A DNA stretch of 64,000 nt from Stemphylium vesicarium (taxonomy: Eukaryota > Ascomycota > Dothideomycetes > Pleosporales > Pleosporaceae): NCBI GenBank assembly GCA_004380135.1, contig QXCR01000120.1, forward strand, positions 1-64,000. Direction: 5' to 3'. The notes under the pieces were generated by a model. The model did not search any database. It was not told where the DNA came from and saw nothing but the letters and a program-made list of their open reading frames with translations. Numbering within the stretch: the first letter of the stretch is position 1; every line of letters starts with the position of its first letter. This document shows positions 35,256 to 45,494 of the stretch, in pieces. The translations under genes and the position numbers were made by a program.

Positions 35256-35717
35256 GGGCTAGGGTATGGGGCCCGAGGCAATGCCTTCGGATGCGCGAGA
35301 GAGGCCTTGGCTAGGGGATTGTAGTGCAGCCATCACGGCCCTATGATCGTCACAGCTTGTGGAAGGCGACTAGGACGATGTTTGTTGAGGAGAGCATAAG
35401 TCTTGCAAAAGCCGCGTGGCTCGAAGGAGTTACAACGAAGACAGCATCAAGAGAGAAAAGGCTGAGCACTGGTGATTCGGCGGCCCTCACGAGGGCGCAA
35501 AATGGGTGGGGTAAACGCGTGGCTCCAATACATCCAAAGGATCCTAAGATTTATGAGCCTTGGGCTGCAGGAAACGCCTCGTTGCCTCGCGCTGAGCCCA
35601 ATAACCTCGTTGAAGTGTCATCTACAACCTCATGTGATCAGGCTGAACGGTGCATTGCCATCGACATCAGAGCGGCCTCGAGGGCTCTCCTCCTTGCGTA
35701 TCAGCAACACGGGATCC
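35256..35717. promoter_or_regulatory. Shared divergent promoter region
   Basis: 462 bp between the minus-strand protease/CorA locus and the plus-strand membrane protein gene. No defined elements recognised. Confidence 0.4.
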
Positions 35718-36841
35718 ATGGCACCCTCTTTCAACTCTACTGCGCTATCTATCTTGTTTCCGTTAAGCAGGCCGAGCTCGCGCATTTGGGACCACGTCTG
35801 CAAGACGGTATTCGACTGGGAAGACTGCCTTGCATGTTCAAATCAAGGGAAATGCCAGGCCGAAAACTGCTCCTGGATTAAAAGGCCTGCCATAGCTTCC
35901 TATCTCCAGTTCTATGCTGTCATTACAAGCCGCAGCATGGACGATGATATTCTTCACAGTCATCAGGACCTTCTGGAAATCGTCGACTTTATCAGACATC
36001 ACCCAGATAAACCTCGTCGCAACCTAGTGCAAGAATACCGAGCCACGCATTGTAGGATTGCACCAGATTCGGATTTCAACAGAGCTTCCGATCTCGCAAT
36101 GAGCGCTCTCTTCATGGTGCCATGCTCACAGCCGAACTTCTTCGATTCGCGTATGGGCGTGAATCCGCGACATTCAGTATGGCTGGACAACTTGTCAGGC
36201 AGAACATTCTTCGTGTCGAAGATAAAACAATGTGGTCAGTCGGGCCCTGCCCGAGCGACGAGATTAGCAGGGCTTTCCGCAGCGAGACTGGATGCATGCG
36301 GCATCAAGCTTTCGCCAACGAACGACTTCCAAAAACATCTTTTGTACGATTCTGAGTCAAAATGCGTTTACCTATTCCATCACATAGACTTCCTCAAGGA
36401 ATGTTTGGCCAGGAACAGAGCCAATGCTTCCGCGGCACCGTGCGTAGGATGTCCGTCGTTCAAAAGACCTGTTCACGAGTAACGTTACATAGTGAGATCA
36501 TTCCATCGGAGTTACTCCTGGAAACGATGCATTCATTCAAGCTCATTATATTCCCTTGGGATGACATTCCAAGCCAGGATATCGCTAGAAAATGGGGTAT
36601 AGATCCATCGTGCGCCGACACGGATCTGTTCGGTTAGCCTGAAGCCTGTTGCGACATCGAATGGCTTTATTGGAGTCAGCGATTGGAGGTATTGATGGAC
36701 TTGCTAGACTCGAATTCCTCTAGCAAGATATCGTGGAAATGGGCCAAGAGAAACTCGATAGCCCTGATCGCAATGAGCACGTTAGTGATTGGCATTGCAA
36801 CCCTTGCGATTGATGTGTGGAGCAAGCGAAATGAGGATTAG
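35718..36841 (+). pseudogene. Single-pass membrane protein of a Pleosporales family, nonsense-mutated
   Basis: Exon 1 is 35718-36439, the intron is 36440-36492 (53 nt, GTGCGT...CATAG) and exon 2 is 36493-36841; 356 codons if read through. The N-terminal part has a Cys-rich segment (DWEDCLACSNQGKCQAENC) followed by helical regions (ASDLAMSALFMVPCSQ). The middle has LSPTNDFQKHLL and CVYLFHHIDFLKECL. After the intron come IIPSELLLETMHSFKLIIFP and a C-terminal membrane segment (IALIAMSTLVIGIATLAIDVW). A TAG at 36635-36637 stops it at residue 288, before the membrane segment. CAG to TAG would explain it. Known: uncharacterised proteins with this layout are common in Pleosporales. Function unknown. 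Confidence 0.65.
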
Positions 36842-36917
36842 GCCCTTCGGAATTGTGCGAGCATCTGTAGCCGAATTGAGATCATTGTTCATTAATGGTC
36901 AGGGTATTTCATCCGTC

Positions 36918-39097
36918 TTAGTGAGCATCCGCCCACTGTCGGTACCAGTCCAAACAGTCAGCGTTTGCGACGCTGGCACTTGTCTTGACGTTCATCCCGC
37001 AAAGGATCTGCTTGACAGCTCCTTCGACCCTATCATCCGTTAACAAGTAGATCGGAAACCGTCATCGCATGCACTTACTTCTTCCCGTTAGTGGTCACTG
37101 GGATTTCTGGGCACTCATCCACCACCGCGGGCACATGGCGTGCACTCAGCGCGTTCTTGATTGTGATTTTGATCCTATCGACCAGACCGGACGTGAGTTG
37201 ACGACCATCTGACATCTTAAGGAACAGCACGACAGTCTCATCTGTGTCGGTCTCTCGTCTCCGACCGATACATAGCGCATCGGCAACATCCTCTGGGAAA
37301 TGCTGAAGCACGACATTGTAGATCTCAGCAGACCCGAAACGCACACCTGCAGGCTTGAGAATGCCATCGCTCCGCCCAAGCATCCATAGTCCGCCGGTTT
37401 CAGGGTTGAAGCGCACGAAATCGCCATGGTGCCAGATGGGCTGATTCTTCTCGTTCGTAAACTTGTCGAAATAAGATTTCCGGTACTTAGTCTCGCCGTC
37501 AGGGCCCCAGAAGGCTACCGGCTGACATATGAAGGACTTGGTACAAACCAAGTCGCCCGGTTCGCCAGTGGAGGAGATGTCAGCACCAGTAAAGTCATAT
37601 GCAGCGATCGCCATACCCAACCCCGGGCCTTGGATTTCGCCTTCGTAGACTGGAAGTAAAGGATTTGGCGCACCGAAGAGTGATATGATGTCAGTACCTC
37701 CAGTAATGCTACCAAGGTTGATCGATGAAGGAAAGGCCGAGTAAACATATGAGAACGTCGATGGTGCAAGCGGCGAACCAGTAGAGTAAATTGCCTCAAG
37801 GTGCTTCATGGCGAGCCCGGCGGCAGCAGGATCGACTGACTTTTGCTCTAGGATGGACAAATATTTAGCAGATGTGCCAAAGTGCGTGATGCCGAACTCA
37901 TCGATGAGTCGATGCATGGCGAGATCGTCTGGAGCAGAAGTAGTCGGATCGAAACTATCGACGTATCTGAACGGTGAGCCATCGTATAAAATTAAGGTAG
38001 CTCCTGATGCCAGTCCGCTGACCAGCCAATGCCACATCATCCATGTGCATGTCGTGAAATAGAATAGTCTTGACTGTGAGGTGATGGAACAGTGGATGAT
38101 GTGCTCCTTCTTGTGCTGGAGTAGCGTACCGATGGCACCGTGCACGATACATTTGGGTGCTCCAGTTGTGCCACTCGAGTATAAGATGTAGACTGGATGA
38201 TCTGGCGGGAGCCGCCTGAACGTGAGCTCTGATGTTGACTTCAGTGAAGTAAAAGTGGCGTAATCGTAGGTCTTTCCCGATGCAACAGGTATCGAACTGA
38301 CGTCAAATTTGACAGACGCTACCGTGGGGAAGATTACAGCGGCCTGGAGAGTTGAGAGTTCCTTAGTAATCTCGGTGACCTTGGGCAGCACCGGGTGAGT
38401 TCGGCCATTGTAAAAGGCGGCGTTATCTGCGAACAGAAGTACCGGTTCTATTTGGCGTAGTCGATCTAGTACGGCATGCACGCCTGTGTCTGGACTGACG
38501 GCCGTCCAAACGGCTCCTAGCGATGTCGCAGCAAGCATGGCCACCAATGCATTGGTGTGGTTGGCCACGTAGCCGGCAACTCTATCACCCTCTTTCAATC
38601 CTAGTGATAGCATGCCCGCCTGGCACATCCTCACTCTCTCCCTCAATTTTTTCCATGTCACGGTTTCCCGTAGTGTCTCCGTCGCGGCGATTACGGCAGG
38701 TGATTCGGGGTCGACTTTCTGGGTAGGGAAGAGCAAGTTCTCGGCGAAGTTTAGGTTTGCTCCCGGAAAGAAGGCTGGACGTGGAAACATGGGTGCGCTT
38801 GTATCAACAGCCTAGGCATGGTAAGCAGAGAGCACGAATGCGCATGTGGCTTGGATGACTGACTGATGACGGCGACCCGTCATGTCTAACGCCGACAAAA
38901 TCCCAGGTACTCTGCCAGAAGTCGTTGACGTTGTCAATACTCCATCGGTGGAAATCTTTGTAGTCGGATAGTTTCAGACCGTATCTCTGGTTCACTGAGT
39001 CAAGGAACCGGTGCATGGGCGTAGATTGCGGAGATGAATGCTTCCACAGAAGCTTCGATGACGCCGATACGCCATTGGTGCCATTGGTGCCGTTCAT
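36918..39097 (-). CDS. Acetoacetyl-CoA synthetase
   Basis: An ANL-superfamily enzyme that activates acetoacetate with ATP and CoA (EC 6.2.1.16 by family), cytosolic. Three exons: 38864-39097, 37079-38811 and 36918-37029; introns 38812-38863 (52 nt, GTCAGT donor) and 37030-37078 (49 nt). The protein is 692 aa, the usual length. Seen: the N-terminal ACAS-like part (FLDSVNQRYGLKLSDYKDF), PGANLNFAENLLFP, the phosphate-binding loop YSSGTTGAPKCIVHG, GSITGGTDIISLFG, and WHHGDFVRFNPETGGLWMLG with GRSDGILKPAGVRFG. The C-terminal NGKK with the late catalytic Lys has its second Lys codon split by the last intron. The last exon encodes QILCGMNVKTSASVAN, typical of the family end. Confidence 0.95.
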
Positions 39098-41512
39098 CGC
39101 GCAAGCCGCAGTGTTGTGATGGGTTCTATGCGCGCGGAAAACCCCTGCGTCCTCGTGAGTTCGTGGTGATGAGTTTTGCGGCTATCGCAGGCTCCGAATG
39201 TTTTTTTGGTACCTGGTCGCGATGGCCTCGGCTCCGCTCCCCCACCATCATCCGCGAAGCTGTGGAGCGGTAACGCCCGAACGAAAACGGTCCGGTTCCC
39301 CATGTCGAACGTCATAACGGCGAACTCGAACTAGGCCCTGTTGCGACAACATCTTACACCGCGAAAACCGGGAAAACAATTAATGTCTCACACCCACTCC
39401 CCGCTTGCGCTGCAACACCCATGCTGCTGCAGCACCCACTACGATCATGACATCTGAGCGACGTCTTGGTCCTGCTTTAGCGATGCCCTACCATGATAAG
39501 AATATCGTATGCGTACCGCGCCGGACGCCTTTCATGATGACGTGTTCGCAAGCGCTACACCCCATCCTTGATCCTGCGTGCAGCGGACCAGAGTCCTTGA
39601 TGTGAGCATGGGACTTCCGCTGCTTCAGATGTCCTGTCGATCTTCACCTTCAACGAATGATTTGGGCGCACCCTGCAATCAAAAGAATCGCTCCAGGCGT
39701 ACATGGCGGTGAACAGATGTCCATGTCGATCATGTCGTGTCCAAATCTCCTCTCCTTTGCCACGCTCATCGAACAAGTCTCGTGGAACTACTGCAGATTG
39801 GTCCTACATTTGAAGGTAGAGACCGTTTTTGGGCCCCCATTCTAGCCCCCAAGTCGGCGCTTAGTGCTATACCTTGCCACAAGATCAGAAGCTATTAGCT
39901 GGAATCGTAAGCTGAGGGACCCAGACACTAAGGCGCAATTAGTATGGCTTATCTGACACGCATAACAGTCTACTACGGCAGTGGTTTGTCTGGCTCTCGT
40001 GATTGTCAAGACATTTGCCTTATTGTCTGCCTTCTCGCCCTTGCCCCCAATACAGTGGGCGGCCGCCAGCCCACCTTGCTACCACCTTCCGCGCCGAAGT
40101 CTACTCTCATCAATCGCCCTATTATAAGTTTAATTACCCGTTTCCATGCTATTGCGCATCGAGAATCCCAAGCTTGCGCCATCTTCGCGCGGCACGACTT
40201 GAACTAATCATGGCAGGGTGCTACACGCTCGGCATTGAACGCAATGTCATGGTACATTGAATACGCACTGTACAAGTAGACATACATCAGACTCACGTTG
40301 ATTCTTTCTCTGCATCGTTTACTGGTGTTCGCACCTTGGGAAAGGTCACTCTGACTGTGTCTACCTTGGGCCGCCTTGTGGAGTCGCTGCGGCCGAAGAC
40401 CTGCATGGTGAGATTGCATGCCGAGCATTCAGAAACAGTTCTCTGAGGCTGTTTGCCGATTTTCCGCGCCTTCGAGAAGGCGCCACCGTCTATCTCAACC
40501 ATTTCCAAGGTCCCTCGGTCGCTTACCCTAGCACTGATACGGATACATCGTTACAAGAGCCTGAGCGCAAGCCTTTGCTCACCCCGTATGCATGGAGAGT
40601 TTTCATCTTGTGACTAAATAGTGACATCCAGATTCCATACCCCTATATTCGTGCAGGACCGCTATTTCCTATGCATAGGTGTTCCTGGGCATGATCGGTC
40701 TAACTTGGATGCCTGGCCACGAACCAACCGCCTTTGGCACTTTGGGGATTGGAACAACGTACACAATGCACTAACAGTAAAGTGAAGATCGAATGTCGTT
40801 TCAAAAGTCTGCCAGTTACCGTCTTCGGCAATGGCTTCCCTGCCATCAGGACCGCGAATTCCCCATCCACCCCTATCCACCCCCGGCCCCAACCCCCGAC
40901 CTCTTCCCAATTCTGCTAGCCAGGGGACTCGGAAATCCAGAACATGAAACGCCGCAAAGTCTTCCAAGAAACCTTCGAGTCCGCCTTTCTCTCTATCCGG
41001 GTTCACGGTTGGGCAAAGACGATGGTCCTCGGTGCATCTCCATGGTGCGCTCGGACACAATGAATCGCAAGACGTAGGGATTCCAGCTGGTTTTGATAGA
41101 GTTCTCACTCCCCTGCCAATGTGTGGGTGTCGTTTCCGCCCCTTTACTAATCCCCGCACTACGGTATGTGTCTACAGCTATCGCTTCGAGTCGTCACGGT
41201 GCCCAGATGCGGAAGTGTAGATCATTGATGAGATGATAGCCGTTGACGTGTCAAATTAGTCGCACCTGTCTTGTGATGTTGAGAGAGTCGAGTGCTATAA
41301 AGTGTCACGCCCCCTTTCACATTGAATACTAAACAGACAATTACCACCACCACTGTCTCGCCTCTCGGGCCCAGCTTCTCTTCTTTCGCATCTTCTTTCA
41401 CATCTTCTTTCGCATCTTTACTTGCAGCAAAACCATAGGTAGGTCAATTCCCTCATTGATCTGCGACATTTGCAGGCAAAGTAGGCGAATATCACTGACA
41501 TGACAAAGCAAC
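39098..41512. other. Long region without a supported gene
   Basis: About 2.4 kb with only short overlapping frames on both strands and no recognisable protein. A promoter-like stretch is at its right end: TATAAAG at 41296-41302, then a CT-rich segment with a 12-bp tandem repeat at 41381-41416. Confidence 0.45.
41381..41416 (+). repeat. Three tandem 12-mers in a CT-rich leader
   Basis: TTCTTTCGCATC, TTCTTTCACATC and TTCTTTCGCATC follow one another exactly. CT-rich stretches like this are common near fungal transcription starts. Confidence 0.7.
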
Positions 41513-41908
41513 ATGGCCAAAATTCATGATTCAGGGGTTCGCAAAACGAACGGTTACGCAGGACACGATGACGCTTACGTCAAACCCTGCTACCAGGGGG
41601 AGACGCCTGACGCGCCGGTCTCCGCGTCTATATCCCTCCCACACATCCGCTGTCCCTATCATTCGGTTTTGCTCCAAACACCACTGCGCCCACACCTTCC
41701 TCTCGGCGTGCATCCTCGTCAAAGGCTCGACTACACACCGCTCTGCGATGTTCCAGTAGGCATTTCTAGAGATTGCAACGTTGGCACGTCTGCCTCTGCT
41801 GGTTGCACTTGCGCGCAGGATCAAAACATTGCAGCAGACGAAATGATCCGCGAACTCGACAGCATTATTAAGGAAGCCAAAGATGGCAGGGAAAAGAGGG
41901 GCTTATGA
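41513..41908 (+). CDS. Possible small hypothetical protein
   Basis: A single open frame of 131 aa downstream of a TATAAAG (41296-41302) and a CT-rich leader. It has no signal peptide or membrane segment. It contains three Cys near LCDVPVGISRDC and CTCAQ, and an acidic helical end (ADEMIRELDSIIKEAKDG). A short upstream frame begins at 41500. No family recognised. Support is only promoter context and the open frame, so it may be spurious. Confidence 0.33.
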   Translation: MAKIHDSGVRKTNGYAGHDDAYVKPCYQGETPDAPVSASISLPHIRCPYHSVLLQTPLRPHLPLGVHPRQRLDYTPLCDVPVGISRDCNVGTSASAGCTCAQDQNIAADEMIRELDSIIKEAKDGREKRGL

Positions 41909-42650
41909 TGGCCGCCCCCATAAGCGCAGGCCAACATGAACGGCTTCTTGTCTTCTACCATTTCGACGCAAAGGGCTATTCTGCACAGCGATTTGTACAT
42001 GTTGTTAAGCGACGAGTTACCGGTTATCATCTTTAATGTCATCCTTGTTCTTATTGAATATTCTCTTGCCCACGTCTTATCGGTCCCGCTAGTTGTATGC
42101 TTTGGTACCGCGGTCTGGAGAAGGCCATCTTGGTCATGAATCTTGGGAAGAACCCATGGCGCCTGGAAACCGTTGTGAAGCGACACACTAATTTCTGATG
42201 CCTGGGGAAACGCCTTAGAACACAGCCGACGTGTGGAAACACCGTCGATGTAATGGGTCAACACTTGTTTGGCTAGTGCTCACAACTGACGCGAGACCGA
42301 GGGCGATGTCGATGGCGTTCTCGGTTGCGACGTGTGCGGGTTAGGCCCGGTCGCTCGCGGCTCACCCTCGGATTGTTCAGCGATGCCGCCAAGATACCGA
42401 CCAGCCAATCGTTGCAAAGCCGATGGATCGCTCATGCCCCGACGCTCACACGCGTTACAAACAATCCTCCAAAGTGCATTTTCAGCATCGATTGCATTCT
42501 TCGTCAAATTTCCCTTTATAATGGCCATGGCCCATTCTACAGATGCTGTCGCAGCAATCAAAGTTACACCGTCTCCATCTTCTCCCTGTTGACTTCCCAT
42601 CCTGTCCTCCTCTTTCTCTTAGCAACACACGAGAGAAACACGCACGCGCA
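41909..42650. other. Intergenic upstream of the MFS gene
   Basis: 742 bp; overlapping frames on both strands (for example a 147-codon minus frame at 41821-42264) show no recognisable protein. Presumed promoter of the transporter. Confidence 0.4.
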
Positions 42651-44098
42651 ATGACTGATCGCTCTTCAGATCGCATCTATACCGACGATGTACCTAACAC
42701 ACCAATGGTCCTGGCCTCCAGCGGCCCGCCTTCTTTGGACGCCAAAAAAGGGGTGTCATTGGTGGGTGTCAATCCTTGGCATCCAAGCGCATTTCCTGAC
42801 GGTGGTGCTGAGGCATGGCTCACTGTCTTGGGTAGTTTCTGCGCCATGTTGATCTCGTTTGGCTGGATAGGTGCCATTGGAGCGTTCCAGGAGCACTACC
42901 AGCTCAACCAGCTCAAAGACTACACACCTAGCCAAGTTTCGTGGATTCCGTCAATCGAAGCTTGCTTTATGTTCTTGGGAGGAAGCTGGGTTGGCAGATT
43001 CCAAGATTACTATGGCCCAACTTGGCTACTGCCTGTTGGCATGTAAGTTCACCACTTGCGCTCAAAACATGCGCTGGACTAACCCTTTGTGCAGCTTTTC
43101 CCACGTCTTCGGGCTCATGATGGCTTCATTGTCGACGAAATATTATCAGTTTATTCTTAGCCAATCCATCTGCAGCTCTATCGGCGCTTCCTTACTCTTC
43201 TATCCGGCCTCGTCTTGCCTTGCAACCTGGTTCATGAAGAAGCGCGCAGTTGCATTTAGCATTGCTGCATGTGGATCTAGCTTGGGGGGTGTCATTTTCC
43301 CCATCATGGTGCGGAATTTGATTGAACAAATCGGCTTCGGATGGGCCATGCGGACCTGCGCTCTCTTAGTGCTCGTCTTGGCTACAATCGCCAGTTATAC
43401 GATCAAGTGCCGCATCCCGCCCACCAAGGCACCGTTCACGGCCATGGATTTCGTCAAACCAATGACCGAGTGAGTTCGCACCTAACAAAACTGTCCTATT
43501 TCATGACTAACGTCTTCCTAGGCTCCCATTTCTTTTACTCAGCTTGTCCATGTTACTGATATTCTGCGGCCTTTTTGTTCCCTTCATCTTCCTGTCCATC
43601 GAAGCTGTAACCAACGGCATGAGCCACAACATCTCCATCTACCTCGTCTCAGTCTTCAACGGCGTCAGCATCCTCGGCCGCACGCTCCCAGCGCCCATCG
43701 CTGATAAGTACGGCCGCTTCAACGTGGTCATTGTCATGTCATGGCTTACGGCCATCTTCACGTTGGCAATCTGGGTTCCTGCCAATACCAACACGACTCG
43801 ATGGTTGTATTCGGCCTTCTTCGGCTTCAGCTCTGGCACGATTGTTAGCATGGGCCCTGCACTAGTTGCACAGATCAGCGACGTTAGGCAGATTGGTATT
43901 CGAACGGGTACCATGTACACATTCGTTGCTCTTGCTGTCCTGGTCGGCAATCCCATCACTGGCTCGCTTGTTACCGATGACGGTACAAACTATGACCGTC
44001 TCAAAATCTTCGGCGGAAGTCTAATGTGCGCTGGATGCGTGGTTTTGATGGGAGCTCGATGGTCACTTTCTAATGGCAAGCTGATTGCCAAGGTATGA
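42651..44098 (+). CDS. MFS monocarboxylate-porter-type transporter
   Basis: Three exons, with introns 43043-43094 and 43470-43521 (both 52 nt, GTAAGT/GTGAGT donors, GGACTAAC and TGACTAAC branches), give 447 aa. Known family: the monocarboxylate porter (MCT) branch of the major facilitator superfamily. Seen: a hydrophilic N-tail, then the conserved FPDGGAEAWLTVLGSF entry to helix 1; FGWIGAIGAFQEHYQ; SQVSWIPSIEACFMFLGG; a central loop after helix 6 (KCRIPPTKAPF); and GRTLPAPIADKYGRFNV in the second half. About 12 hydrophobic segments in all. The substrate is unknown; fungal members often carry carboxylates, riboflavin or other small molecules. Its neighbour on the minus strand is a Zn2Cys6 regulator, tail to tail. 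Confidence 0.92.
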
Positions 44099-44432
44099 GC
44101 GAGTACCATCACACTGTACGGCTGGCTGTAAGATAGTCGTGAGAATGCACTGGATACGAGTTGGCCAAGCTCAGATCAGGTACCCGGGCTAAGACACGCT
44201 AGTGGGGTCCGGGGGGGGGGGGGAAGGAGTTGGGCAGGGTGGCGCAAAGGAGCGCGTCAAAAGAAACGTTGCGGAACCAGCCAGCTCCTAGAAGCCATGT
44301 TAGCAATTATGCTTATTATGTGCCTAATCAATATCTGCTATGCCACAAATCAATCTTTCCCGTCCCTTGCAACTACCTGCGATGCCCTGTTCCAATCTCC
44401 TAACTATAGTGCCTCTCCTCTACTCGCTTAGT
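44099..44432. other. Intergenic with poly-G run
   Basis: 334 bp between convergent genes, with a run of 13 G at 44211-44223. No gene. Confidence 0.5.
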
Positions 44433-45494
44433 TCAACAACCAGATGCTTTTCCGCGTACCATCAAGGCGTTGATCTCGGACGTAAGCTCGGCGAGCGAAG
44501 CGCGCAGTCGTTTACCAAGCGAGGAGTAGACGTCCCCGCCAGCTGAAGCGCGGCTATTGCGCTCGGAGAGGAGTTTGAGCAGCAATGACATCTCCTCCAG
44601 TTCCCAAAGTAGGAGTTGTGCCTTCATGCGCGTCTCCATGGTGGAGTCGAGCTGAAAGTCGCCAACCATGATGGACGATCTGGAGACGGATTCGCGTGGG
44701 GCAGAGGCATGTTTAGCAGAGAGATCGGACATGGTGTCGAGAATAGTGCGGTACCAGGTGAGCATCTTGGAGACGACGGCCGAGAGGAGGATTCCCAGAT
44801 CGACCTGCTGGGCGCAGTATGAACAATCATTTTTCAGTAGCGTCTGAAGGCGGCCCATGGTGGTTCGGACAGTTTGTAGAATAAGGCCGCTGAATAGTTG
44901 TTTGGCATCCTGGATGGTGTGCACTCGGCTGCCCGTTGCAGCGCCCATGGAGCTGGGTCGTATCAGCAAGCGTCCAGATGCATTGAGAGAGTCTGGGGAG
45001 AATTACTAAAGCGTGCCGAGTGTGCAGAAGACTGTGCTTGTGCATGTTTCGCCTTGGCAGGGTCTGTCTAACGGTGCAAACGTCATTCGTACCGACGTGT
45101 CGCTCCTGCTCCCCTCGCGTGTGATGTCTGAGCTGGCGCTGGAGAGCATAGCATCGGCATCGGCCCAGAGACTGTAGTCAACCATGTCGTCGCCGGGTAG
45201 GAGGCGTGTGAGCTCGGCCAAGGGGTCCATGCTCTCATTGTTGTAGGCGTTGGGCCAATTGCAGAGCTCGCTCTGAGCAGGATATGAGGTCGAAGACCCG
45301 TCGAGGGAGCGCTGCTGTTGACCGCTCCGCGGCTTGCCCCGCCGCCGCGAGCGGTCATATACGCATCTAAAGTTGTGTGTCTGGCAGCGCTGGCATGTCG
45401 GCTTGCGCTTGTTGCAGCGCACCTTGGACAGGGTACACTGATTGCAAGTCGAGCGCAGCTTCTCCTGAGAGACTGCCGACGCTAAGCCGCTCAT
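44433..45494 (-). pseudogene. Zn2Cys6 regulator (AflR-type) with double stop
   Basis: The ATG at 45494 opens a frame with a binuclear zinc cluster at residues about 17-44: CNQCTLSKVRC...CQRCQTHNFRC, spacing C-x2-C-x6-C-x6-C-x2-C-x6-C, followed by basic RSRRRGKPRSG. The same frame meets TAG TAA at 45003-45008. It then continues open to 44433 with a region typical of AflR-like C-terminal domains (YCAQQVDLGILLSAVVSKML, and ELEEMSLLLKLLSER). The unchanged frame on both sides argues that the two stops are point changes (CAGCAA to TAGTAA) rather than intron sequence. An intron removing them is not excluded; a 162-aa short form would keep only DNA binding. AflR-type factors often control secondary-metabolite genes, but none is visible here. 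Confidence 0.7.

Noticed and set aside
40662..41159. 165-codon minus frame
   Set aside because: Gly/Arg-rich without motif, overlapped by equally long plus frames; not supportable as a gene.
42651..45494. Secondary-metabolite cluster suggested by an MFS transporter next to an AflR-type regulator
   Set aside because: No polyketide synthase, peptide synthetase, terpene cyclase or tailoring genes are in the window beside them; two genes are not enough.
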